Assembly: GCA_942486035.1 (NCBI GenBank)
Contig: CALNXK010000161.1
Span: 1 to 64,000 of the forward strand
From: Porites lobata
Lineage: Eukaryota > Cnidaria > Anthozoa > Scleractinia > Poritidae
Reading direction: 5' to 3'
DNA length: 64,000 bases
In this document: positions 12,101 to 22,900 of the stretch, one piece after another
How the letters are laid out: every line of letters starts with the position of its first letter
Position numbering within the stretch: position 1 is the first letter of the stretch
Position numbers and translations under genes: made by a program
Notes under the pieces: model-generated
The model's input: only the letters and a program-made list of their open reading frames with translations
Database searches by the model: none
What the model was told of the DNA's origin: nothing

Positions 12101-13800
12101 AGGTTTGAGTTATCGAAGGTTTGAGTGACCAAGGGTAAAATTGTAGTAAATTTATGAAGGAATCCAGGGGAAATTGATTTTGGTTAGAGTAGCACGAGGT
12201 TCAAGTTAACAAGGGTTCGAGTTATAAAGAGTACGACTGGACTGTACATGCATTAGGGACCCTCATTAATTTAAATGACCATCTCTCTACAAAATTAATG
12301 TCACTTATATTATGCTGTCTTACAGCTGTGCATGCACGGTCACCTCTCTAAAAAGGTGGTCATTCTAAGGAGAGGCCATGAGAGGTTCCACTGGGTGTTA
12401 CATAAAATTAAAAACGGTTGAACTCTGGCAATGTGGGTTATGACTTACATAAACTTAACTCTATCATCACAGTGTACATGGCTTACCTGTGTTCAACACA
12501 TGCCACAAAACAACCATGTGAAGCAAGATCACAGCAGTAGGTACTGTAAAGAAGACGGTTGCCACCCAGGCCATGTGAAAACACTACACAAGGCAATGAC
12601 TGCATCTCCAAACTATAATTGCTGGGTTTATAAACAGGGGCATTGTATACTGCAGGTATACGAAGACTCCCTGAAACCAGCATTTAAAAACAAAGCATTA
12701 CTGTAGTTGTGGGTAAAAATTTTTAATAGTCACCTCAAATATATAAGTACAACCAATGTTGTGCTAAAATTCAATTAATCTTAAATTGTTCTTTTAAGGT
12801 CTTGTTTTGCTTTTACTTTCTTTCATATATTAACAAATGAGAACAACATGAAAAGAATTACAATCTGTACTAAAAAATCTGTTTAATTACAATATACAGT
12901 AACAGACAATGGATTTGGCAAACTACGGGAGGTAGAGGTGATCCCACACCTTACTCTTAGGCCACAGAGAGGCACACAAAGCCAAGGTTTTCAAGGTAAG
13001 CACAGGGAACCCAGATTCACTGTACTCTCCAAGCTTGAAACTGAACAAGTGAGTTTATGCAACAGGATGGCAGACAGAAGTGGACAGCAAAATGCTTGTA
13101 TGTGACAAACATGACAGGGCTATTACTTGAGTGTTATGTTGTGATCTTCTTTTAACATTAATGTTTCTGGTCTTGCAAAAACATCTGTTTAAAGGAAAGT
13201 TGTTTCAAACAAAATTACTGCCATGCTTGTCACACAAGGTCTGCTGTCTTCTTTCCTCTCCTGCCCTGTTGCGTACATTTACTAACATCCCGACCAGAAC
13301 TTGAGTTGTTGGTGACTTAATTGTTTCTGTCCACTGTCAAGTGAAGGATAAAGAGTCGCACGCTTATTATTTTTTGCTCAGGACTTTTGCAAAAATAAAG
13401 CTCGTTCATCGCACTAATTGTTAAGAAACTCTTTCCCGGGACTCTTCCATTTTCCATTGGGGGACAACGTCAAGTATTCAAAGCTTAACTCACCAACGCT
13501 CCAATAAAAGAATTGTGACAACAACCAAACGGGAAGTTTCATAAATTTCAGGAGCCCTGTTGTATATTCTTCACGAGGCATCCAAAAGCAATACTTTGAT
13601 TCATCGATTGGTCCAGCAGTCTTATCCACTGGGTAAAAGAAACGAATGAAGCTGCCGGCATTTTCCCCTCCACCAGATTCGTTTACAGCAGTGCACATGT
13701 AATCTGTGCATCCTACTGTGAAAGGGCCTGTTGGATCTGGCAATTTTTTTCGTACTCTCCAATATGAAAACAACGACGACATTTTGCTTCTATGAAGCAT
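6184..13800 (-). CDS. PAFAH2: Platelet-activating factor acetylhydrolase (PAF-AH), 8 exons
   Basis: Exons, 5' to 3': 13494-13800, 12487-12670, 11455-11578, 10551-10664, 9135-9226, 8102-8256, 6859-6883, 6184-6343. All introns are GT..AG and the spliced frame is open for 386 codons. The product belongs to the group VII phospholipase A2 family, serine hydrolases that remove the sn-2 acetyl or short oxidised acyl chain of PAF and oxidised phospholipids. Visible: oxyanion-hole motif FSHGLGG (exon 2); lipase box GHSFGG with nucleophile Ser257 (exon 5); Asp280 in ALDVWMLPLG (exon 6); His338 in TKHMNQCD (exon 8). The Ser-Asp spacing of 23 matches human PLA2G7. No obvious signal peptide is seen, and the length is close to intracellular PAFAH2 (392 aa). 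The C-terminus stops right after the last helix, about 35 residues short of human forms. Met at 13800 opens the frame; Met7 (13782) is an alternative start. The gene is divergent from the NSS gene. Confidence 0.94.
6859..6883 (-). CDS. PAFAH2: PAF-AH exon 7, 25-nt microexon
   Basis: This exon is too short for ORF searches. It was found because exon 6 ends in phase 1 and exon 8 begins needing a codon already two bases complete. A good acceptor (CTCTTGCAG) precedes it and a GTAAGC donor follows. It supplies residues 326-334 (DQRPIIAIR), which align with the beta strand just before the catalytic histidine in human PAF-AH enzymes. Without it the frame breaks. Confidence 0.9.
6884..8101. other. 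PAF-AH intron 6
   Basis: This 1.2-kb intron holds a purine-rich then pyrimidine-rich stretch at about 7430-7515, next to a GCCTGCGTAGCAGGCG palindrome, and the hairpin element at 7647-7733. No extra exon was recognised. Confidence 0.5.
7647..7733. mobile_element. Small hairpin element
   Basis: The left arm TTCCCTGCCAGCAGAGGTC and the right arm ending GACCTCTGCTAGCAGGGAA are inverted copies. The stem continues inward through GTCT and GCCTCGTC words to a small loop. It looks like a palindromic MITE; no target duplication was identified. Confidence 0.55.
8876..8956. mobile_element. Short palindromic element, CAACCT..AGGTTG
   Basis: The ends CAACCTCATTCCCAG and GGGAACCAGGTTG are imperfect inverted copies around a loop rich in CTC and GAG words. 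A related element lies at 31008-31074 (AACCTCGTTCCCAG..GGGAACGAGGTT). It lies in PAF-AH intron 5. Confidence 0.5.
9227..10550. other. PAF-AH intron 4
   Basis: This 1.3-kb AT-rich intron has no recognisable exon. Around 9735-9815 the word TGCGATAA recurs three times, suggesting a degenerate repeat. Nothing else could be supported. Confidence 0.4.
10721..11354. mobile_element. Older TIR element split by a younger insertion
   Basis: The outer ends TGTTTTCAC (10721) and GTGAAAACA (ending 11354) are inverted copies. The right half contains two imperfect copies of ATTGGTTTGGGACACAAA followed by ATGGCC. Related sequences occur at about 33741-33919 and 36706-36858 and from about 36880 in ASAP introns. 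The unit is interrupted at 10777-11244 by a second element. All of it lies in PAF-AH intron 3. Confidence 0.6.
10777..11244. mobile_element. Nested MITE with TA duplication
   Basis: The ends read AACCAGCGCCGTAG and CTACGGCACTGGTT, inverted copies with one mismatch, and TA flanks both sides (10775-10776 and 11245-11246). It sits inside the older element 10721-11354, so it is the later arrival. The interior is AT-rich with a G8 run and a C-rich right end, and has no transposase. Confidence 0.65.
11823..12244. mobile_element. MITE with CAGTC ends and TA duplication
   Basis: The left end reads CAGTCCAATCCCGATAACTC and the right end is an imperfect inverted copy finishing GACTGGACTG, with TA on both sides. 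Internal segments repeat GTTCGAGTTAT-like words. A shorter member of the same family is at 43964-44137. The TA site and CAGTC ends suggest a pogo/Tc1-type element. It lies in PAF-AH intron 2. Confidence 0.65.
12671..13493. other. PAF-AH intron 1
   Basis: This 823-bp intron begins with a strong GTGAGT donor and ends in a CTGGTTTCAG acceptor (minus strand). No repeat or extra exon was recognised. Confidence 0.5.
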
Positions 13801-13992
13801 GACATTGCAAAATACTAAAAGCTGGAATTTTGTACCCCTTGCTCAAGAGGGCAATTTCTGCCAGGCGCGCGCACACCGCAAGATTTTTATCATGTGACAT
13901 AGTCACGCAAGAAAAGTGTGCAGCGTGATTTTTATCACATGACATGGTCACGCTAAAAAGGGCACTTGAGAAACTTCCAGACAAAACATAAC
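13801..13992. promoter_or_regulatory. Shared bidirectional promoter, PAF-AH / NSS
   Basis: Only 192 bp separate the two divergent start codons, so the core promoters and 5' UTRs of both genes must lie here or overlap the first exons. No convincing TATA box is seen. Two 27-nt near-identical segments at 13882-13908 and 13927-13953 (24 of 27 matching, 45 bp apart) each contain an E-box-like core, CATGTG at 13891 and CACATG at 13936, within TCATGTGACA or TCACATGACA, followed by GTCACGC. Such cores resemble MITF/TFE-type bHLH sites; binding is inference. Confidence 0.7.
13882..13953. repeat. Duplicated 27-nt promoter motif
   Basis: The copies at 13882-13908 and 13927-13953 differ at three positions. 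Both begin GATTTTTATCA and end GTCACGC. Two of the differences swap CATGTG for CACATG, which are reverse complements, so the E-box is kept in either form. That pattern suggests selection on a protein-binding site. Confidence 0.65.
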
Positions 13993-16900
13993 ATGTCCAG
14001 CGAAGAACAACGATCGCTGCTCGGAAGTTCTTCAAGCTCGGATCAGCAGAATTCACGGGTAAATAGTGATCACAGTACTGAACACGCATTTAGGGTGTGC
14101 TGAGTATAACTGAAATACGTCTTTTCTGTTTATTGCACCTCTCTGCTTCTAATTAGGCGTCGTCCTTTTCAAGCAAATGGGGATTAGTTTTGTCTTGTAT
14201 CGGATGTGTCGTTGGTACAGGAAACATTTGGAGATTTCCGAGAATAGTGGCAAATAACAGCGGCGAGAAAGGTATCAAAGAAGTGTATATTTGAAAGTAT
14301 CTCTTTAATGCTTAAATTTCGTTTTATCATTGATACGTGTGGGATCCTGATGTCGACTACCTCTAACATTTTATAAATTTCCACGATCCACGTGATTCCC
14401 TTTGACCTGTCACTGTTTGGTGACCTTCACGTAAAGCAAATAGCGTTTCATACATACCGCTTTTTTTATAAAGAAAAATAGGCTATTAAAGAAAAAATAG
14501 TAAAAGGAAATCAATGCAGTGCATTCCTTTGTTTGTCCACGGAGTGTGCTCGCAAGCGTAATGAGGTAACTGTCGGGGTTAGGGGGGAGGGGGTATTTCA
14601 TTTAGCGATGATGGGGAGGGTGAGGGGGTAAATTGCTATGAAGAGAGACATTTAGATGCAATGAAGCAAGAATTTTCCTGGGGGGGTACTACCTTATATA
14701 AGCCATATAGGTGTGTGCTGCCCCAGAGGGTATGGTTTTGGCACCTTTTTGTTCTGAAAACCGGTATACGCTTTTTCCATTTTTTATCGTTTCAATTCCA
14801 AATAAATACAATGTAAGAACGAAGTAGAAATATGCAAATTTGAAATGCATTTGAAGAATTGTTTTGTTTGCGCTCTAATCTAAGAAATGTCTTGACATAA
14901 TTTTTAGAGGTCTGGTCTGAAAATGCGTGTGGAAAATGAGATTTTTTGGTCTAAAATAGGATCAGGATTTAGAGAACGAGGTGGTACAACCCCTTCAAGA
15001 ATTACCAGAGTACCATTCCTGGGGCATTTTCAGTAAAATGGGCTTCAAATAACTGAGTCAGTTTTAAGTGGGCCTTCTAGCTAATCAACATCATCCACTG
15101 CAGTTACCACTGAAGAAGGGATCAAAGGGGCTTTTGCATGGTACAGGAGAGTGTTGTTCATTTTTGTAAAAGCTGAAAATATGAAGTTAAAATCTGTGAA
15201 ATACTGTCGTTTAAGGTTAGAAAAGTGAACAGGGATTTTGAATTACCGTGATGCCTTATTTGTACTTTTCCAACATCTGTGAAAAGTGTGTAGAACCCTC
15301 CCCCTTTTAATTTACCACCCCCCCTTGTTAAATGGTGGGTTAGGAGTAGGGAGTTGGCTATGTACTGTAAATTGAGCTCTTGAATTCCAACTTTAAATGT
15401 ACAGTTTTCTGAAGTGAGTAATACATACATGTAATTTTATTATACAACTGTACATCAAACCCTCCTTCACTTCTGTAGGACCACTCATCTTCTTAAGAAC
15501 AAGGGTCATTACCAAAAATAAGACCATAACAACAGACTCAGCGGGCATGTTGGTCCCTCACCAAGACAGTGAGACCATTTGGTAAACATCTGGGACTTTG
15601 GTGGAATAATTTCAAGACCCAGATAGTTAAAATAAGAGCTTGAAGATCCTCCAATAGGCAACATATATAAATGAATCAAAATCTGGTCCCAATGGTTCAA
15701 ATTTTGATCAACTGGGGCCTGTTGTTTGACTGTTTCCATAGGTGGACTCCAGTTCCTTTTAGTATGGATATTATTCCTGGCATTCTGGTCTATACCAGTG
15801 ATTTTGATAGAGTATTCTGTTGGTCGTTACACAAGACATGGTCCTGTGAAGTCCTTCCGTTCATTGGTCGGACCCTGGTCATTGTGGTGTGGGGGATGGA
15901 TGGTTGCTGTTGTTGTTCTCATTGGGTGAGTATAAGTCTCCCAGATAGTTGGTTACTTCCTTTCTAGAAGCATATGAATCTTGGTAACTGCAGATTAAGG
16001 CAAAGTAGCAAGGTTGGTATTCCCGTGTAAGACTCCGGGGCCATTTCTGTTCCAGAAAAACCGTCCAATTTCAAAGTCATAATGAGATCAAGAGTTTCAA
16101 ATAAAAACTACATGTAACTGGCCAGATCAGTCAAATCCTAAATGACAGTATGCACAAAGGAGATGGTCTTTCAGCAAAAACTCTAGAAGAAAGCCTGTTT
16201 TTCAAAATGACTGACCTGGCCATGGTCCAGCCAGCCAGTTCTGACTTTTGGAAGGCTGATCCTGTTTTCTCTAATGGAAATATATGTAGTATTTGACAAT
16301 CATTGTCATGATCTTTCAAGATTATTTATTCCAGACATTATCAATTGAATTGTTTTAGGTCGTACTACTCTGTTGTGGTTGGGTGGTGTTTTTATTATCT
16401 ATTCCGCTCCATCTTCTATCATCTGCCAAACTCAATACAAGAGAGTAGGAATATTTGGAAGGACTTACAGGTAACCTCTGAAAATAATTTTGGTTTTGGA
16501 TATAGCATGTTGGTATTCAAAGCAGGCGCCGATCAGTGAGATGATTATAATGATATTATAGTGTGAAAGGTTTGAACGCAGGAGTCATTTCAAAAGTAGG
16601 TTGAGTTTGATAGTCTGGTTGAACGTAGTCCTGAATAGGACTGTTGTTGTTGGCAGTGGCTGACGTTTTGACAACCTGTGCGGTAATCATCTTCAGAGTC
16701 AAAGTGAGTTGTGTCACGTCAGTTGATGGTATTATACTCTGGTTATTGTTCTGATTGGTCAATTACGTCGCGTTTTGGGTACTTTTAGAAGCTACTCACT
16801 TAATGATGGGAAGTCACATGTATTCATTGCGTACCTAATTTTTTCTTTAAAGGAACATCATCAATACATTCCAGTCCTTCTCCACCTGTTGACTCTGTTC

Positions 16901-19900
16901 ATCACCAGTATTTCATTAACAAGATCAGTGTCATCAATTGAACGTGTGAACAGCATCATTGTCCCTCTTCTGTTACTTGTATTGGTAGTGTCTTTCTATT
17001 GGTCCTTGACTTTGGAATATGCATCTCAAGGAATCTCTTTTCTCTTTTCACCTGACTGGGGTAAGTACAGTTGTAATGCAGTAGCTTGATGCCAACACTG
17101 GTTTCCCTAAGAAAAGAAGTCCCAGGAACAAGCGCAGAAATTCCATACTGATGACGTGTCACTACCCAGATCAGTCTGGGTTGTGCTTCTGGTTGGTGGT
17201 GCGGTGGAAGAAATTTGTTTCAACCAATCAGATGCACTTCCCATATCTGGGCAGTGATACTTCATCAGTGTAGAATTTCTGCGCTATTTCCTCAGAATTC
17301 CGCTTTGATGACGGCTAAATTTTCGAAACCACGATGAAAATCTATGGAACCAAAAAACTTGATCAAAAAGAGCAAATGCACAAGTGTCTTTCTGTTTTTC
17401 AAAATAACTTGTCTAAGTTCTTGGTGACTTGTTTAGAACTTGGTACAAACTATAAAATAGCTTTACACGAACAGGTCAGAGTGTATACGTACGACCAGGC
17501 GCGGTAACGACGTCACTAAAAGTGTAATCTCTGAAACTTTTACAGGGTAATAACTCCAGCATCAAGACGTGTCTATTTGTAAGTAACACTGTTGTTATGA
17601 TTCTTCAGGTGAACTAAAAAACCTAAGATTGTGGGTCGAAGCAGCTTCTCAAAATGCTTGGGATACAGGTATGAAAGAATACGAGCGTATTTCGAGGACC
17701 GCACTCAATAAAACCTTTTATTTTTGAATTTCTTTCTTTGATGTTTTTCTAATCCTGCTAGGCGCTGGAGCGGGGTTATTCTTGACCTATGCAACATTTA
17801 TGACGAGAAGAAATAGCGTGGTCAAAATAGGAACCATTCTCCCAACATGTAATAACTTAATAAGGTAAAGAGAACATTTTTTCTCGTCTTAACATCGTGA
17901 GGAGCGATTGACCACAGGGACGGAACCAAGAATGTTTCGTGGATTTTGAGGCACAAGCTGTTTAACTGCTGGTATTACGCTTCCACCCTCCCCTCGGGGT
18001 ACTCAAAAATGATTTATGCGGGGAGGCATAAACACCATTTTTGACGCAAAAGGTATCCCTTTCCTGTACCTTATATTGACAGTTGGTACCCCTTTCACAT
18101 ACCTAGTGTAGAACATTGCATCCCTTTTAACTCCTGTAAACGCAATGTTTTTAAAATATGGATAACCAACTAAACCAGAACGTTTTCTCCACTTTTTTCA
18201 CAGCCATAAAATACATCTTTTTATAGCCTTTTTGGGCCATTTTACAGACCGAAACGATAGATTTCCCTATCCTTTCATATACTTCAACTAATGAAACCCC
18301 TAAACTTCCTTAAACCTGAAGCCTAAAGAAAGTACCCCTTTCGGGCGGAGCCGCCCCGTATAGGCCATCGTAGAGAGTACCCCCACCCCCTCGGGATCCT
18401 TCCTTACCGTTGCACATTAGTTCCCCTGGGCATTTCACGTTATGATACTTGTTTCCGGTAGAAAAAAAAAAATTTCAAACGGAACCCCACTTTTTGCGTT
18501 GATATTGTAATGTTTTGGTATGGGAAAAGGAACTGTTTATACGGGCCAGAAGTTGCGGCGGCCCTGCCAAAATTGGATCTGAATTGAACCTGAAATTGAA
18601 CCCGTTAATCAGTGTCAAAGGTTACTGCAAATATTTCAATTTAGTTGAGTTGTTAAGTTGAGCAGTAAAGGGGAAATTAACCGTCGAAAAGGTTAATAGA
18701 AGTTGGAGACATTCGTCTCTCGTTTTTAAGCAACATTGTTCACTGCCTTTCAACGGTCACTCTTTCCGCTTCAATGAAAATAATAGTTAAAAGGTCTTAG
18801 GATCGGCTGAGAGCTCCGCATATATACGCCTCATGGTAAAGCTGTTGTTATCATTCGAAGCCGTAGAATTAAAGTTATGACTAAACATTGATTTGTCTTT
18901 TTCATGTTGTTGTTTTCTAGCTTAATTTGCGCTATAACATTATATTGCACCGTCTTCTCCACGGAAATACGAGAACGGCAAAGTCAAAGCAAAATAGCAG
19001 CTTTACTCAGAGAGGATGGGTACGCCAATACTGGGCTGACTTTTCTTTGGTAAGCTGTAAGAGCCGAACAGACAGAGAAAACCAGGGGGGCACTCCAGGG
19101 AAGTCTGGGAAGAGGTGTGCCTCTAAGGCCTTCAAAACCTGACCCTGTTTAAGACAAAAACCGTTCATTTTGCTGCCCTGTTTAATACAAGAGACCTTAT
19201 TTTAGGACTGTAATTCGTTTCGTTTGGCATACAGAAATAAGAAGTTTTTTTAACAAAAATAATATAATAAAAACTTAGATGACAAATGCAGACCTCTCCG
19301 CGCTATCCTTTTAAGCTTTTGAAAGGCTTTCGGTCCAAAAAGGCAACCTGTTCAAGACACTAAAACGTACACCCTGTTTAAGACTCAAGTGACCTGTTCC
19401 AGGGATCGAGAAACGTTGCGCGAAAACCACGTGGGCGCTTGGGAAGGACGGAGTATTGAGCCTGTAAGCATTGTTCTCCATACCCCATTCCAGCATACCA
19501 GCTCCTAGTATACCCTTAAGGTTGGTAAATTGTGACAGTTTACTTCAACAGTTATGTCAATCATCTGGCATCACGCGCGGAGTCTAAAAACATGTCGATC
19601 ATGTAAAACCCTCCTACACCGCCCCTTTTTGATGTTTTGACATTTGACATTTTGACACGAGAAACAGTTTCTCGTTGGCGGAGTAGTGGGCAGATTGAGG
19701 TACATGTATTTGAGAAAATGCTTACAGACTCTCCTCTTCTCTCTTCCCGCAATTTTTCGCCCGTTCGCTTTTTCACTGCTCGCTCGCTTTTTTGCTCGTC
19801 CACACTGACCGAGAGCCTGGCAAAGGCACTCAACACCTGGGTACAGGCGCTCAAGACCCTGAAAACGGTAACCACACCCTATTCAGCCGCACGTACCCGT

Positions 19901-22900
19901 TTAAATAAAGGAGCGTCACCCACGGTTAGCAAACGTATTGTTTTGTTGGCAGTTTCCGTATTGGCTCTGTAATGGTTTCATGCATTCTTTCCACTAGGAT
20001 GCCGGTTCTGTACAAAGAGCTGGGAGTTCCAGGTCGTGTCTTGTCATGTCTATTCTTCCTTTGTTTGGCCTTGGCTGGTGTTAGCTCACTCATAGCTGTG
20101 CTAGAGTTACCAGTGCTCACTCTTGAAGAAATGCGAAGTAGGTATTAGCGACTTTTTGGCGACTGCTCGTGTAGCCTGTTCCAGGCTTCGAGATAGTTAT
20201 GTACAGAGATCGAGTAAACTGTTGAGAAAACGTGCTTCATTTCCCGTCGCCGCATAGATCACGCGCGTCCTATTTTCCCCTGGCATTGTTTCCGTGACGT
20301 CCCCTCTATCCAAGAGCCTGGCACAAGCTACTGCTCGCGAGGAGTAAATCTTAGATCCCCATAAGAAACGTCTTGTTTAAGGTGGAAGTACAATTTTAGC
20401 TAGTATAACCAGTTTACAAGGACCCTACTACAAACGTTTTTAAACAGGTAATTTAACCCCAACTGGCAGGATACAACAAGGTTGTCATTTACTAACGTGA
20501 CCAAGGATTTGAACTCGGTGCGACCGAGAAACAAATCCAGGTGGTGGTCGGAGCGAAACTCGAACCTAGGACCGCCGTATTCCGAGCCTGACGCGCTGAC
20601 CATTCGGCTTCGTTGCCTCCTAATGTAACAAGATCAAGGGAGTATAATCTTCTTTTGAATAGACACAAGAAATTTACAAGGGACTGACATGCATTAAGAT
20701 CGCAATAACATGAACCGAAAGTAGAATCAGCTGAAAATTCATCTTGAAGCTAAATGTTTGTCAAATTTCTTTAGAAACTTTTAGGCCCTAAATGAACCCA
20801 TTATGTGACTGAGCCGGCCCAAGGCCCGGCTGCATAAAAGTCATACGTAACAGCTACTGTCTGGCGTTACAAAAAAGACATTAACCAGCGAGCAGGCTCA
20901 TTCGTGCGAGTTCGGGAAAATTTTTGCGGCGGAGCCTCCAGCATGACCTGGCAAAGCTAATGGCACCTCAATCGTCTCTCCGTTTTCGCCGGCTTTTTCT
21001 GGTGGCCCCGCAGCCTCATACCCAGGCCAGTTCGCGCTATCCGAGTTACCAGAGGAGGCTTGGAACCGAGTGCGATAGTCCTCGGCGAACTTTCCCGACA
21101 AGCTTGACAGGTGACGTCACATCCGAAGTCGCTGAGGACGACTGGGAACGAGGCTGGTGGCCCCGGAGCCTAACCTCCATTGCAGCCGGCCTAAACATCG
21201 TCTAGGCCATTAGTATAGTATATACAGGCGGTTTAGAGTGTCTGCGCCGTAGACTAACACCGCCAAATCCCGTGGATGTAAGCCTGCTGGCAGGCTGTAA
21301 AGATTTTTACCGGGCTTTATGTCAGACAGTAGCGTCTATGGCGTTTGTACGGCTGCCCCCTGCCCTCAAGCAAGAGAAGGCTGCTGTACCAAGTTACGTT
21401 TAGGTGTGACGTTACTGTTTATGCAAACGGTCCCTGGGGCCAGTCACAGAACACAGTCACAGAACACAGTCACAGGCCTGGAATTTTTTGTTTTGTTTTG
21501 TTTTTTGTTTTTTTTGAGGTTTCGATAAACGCTAACTGTTTCTTTTATTATTCTACGTGCTTCAACAGTTCCTAGGAAGTTTGCTCTACCTCTGGTGTCT
21601 GTAGGAATGTTCTGTCTCGGCATACCCTCAGCGCTGAATTTGGATTTCTTAGTTAATCAGGTCTGTAGCAACGACGTGTTTTAAGGTAATGTTCACACCA
21701 TATCGGATAGCTTTTGCACCGGCAAGAAAACCATAACGGATAGAACTTCTGTTCACACATAAGAACGGTGATTTCAGCGCGATTTGTCTAACAGAGCGCA
21801 GCTGTGCCGCGCAGATCTCCAAAGCTGAGCGTAACATGTCGGATTAGGTTCTGTGCCACACTTTGGTGTAGGGCGAACCGGTATTTGGACCATAGCGGAA
21901 GTGAATAAGCAGGAAAATAGGACTGAAATCCACTGAGACGGAAGTTAATGTTCAGGAGTGTGGACTGGGACTGGGAGGACCCAAACCCTCTCGATCAACT
22001 GCTCCGGTACAATGTTCGATGTGTGTGAACTTGTTCCAGTTCGGTGCCGTTGCTGTTCACACTTTGTCGACACGACAAAGTGTGAACGCGACCTTATACC
22101 TCATTCCTGGTATAGTGTCAACATGAACTTATGCACGTAACATCTTAGTAACAGTCGGACCAAAATACGTCGTCATCTTGGTGTGAGTGTAAAGGTGACT
22201 CACCCCAATCTGTATTCGCTGTGTTATATTATTTTGAACAGATTTCACCTTCAGTAGAGAAGCTTTAATGCGGTGTAAACAAATAGTGCGAAAAAAATGA
22301 TCCTGGAACCTTTTGTGCAAGACGAGCGAAGCCTTTTATTGACCATGCAGTGACGTCATCCGAAATTGTTTTTTATCAAGAAAGGATCGGAATTAAAAAT
22401 ATTTGTGCTAGACAAACGTGATGTCATAAAACATTTTCATTTTGCTTTGAGCACGTGTTATCATTTTACACTTACGACTAACTATCTCGCAACCATAACA
22501 ACTTGAACACAGGAAAAAACGTTGGAGTTGTAGGCAAAAGTAGTTTTGATATTAAAATGGAGGATACAAAACATTGTAATTACAGTTTAGAAAGGGGCTT
22601 TTGCCGTATTTGTTTCTTCCAGGACTTTGTCTGGGCGTTCGGCCAGGTATTGGCTGGAGTAGTCACCATATCTTTACCGATCCGTTATGGTGCGTCAAAG
22701 TTTCGTAATGAAATAGTAAACCAGGTATGGATGTTTGGTAGCAATGCCAGGATTTGAGAATAATCAATTTTTTTTATTGCCACGCCGATCACTAGAGGCG
22801 TCCTCTGCAGATAAACTAGAAAGCGCGGGGTGGGCGGGGTGGGGGAGGGGACGATGGAGAAAGAGAAAAGGAGAAAGGTTCTCTCTTTTTTCTCTTTCCC

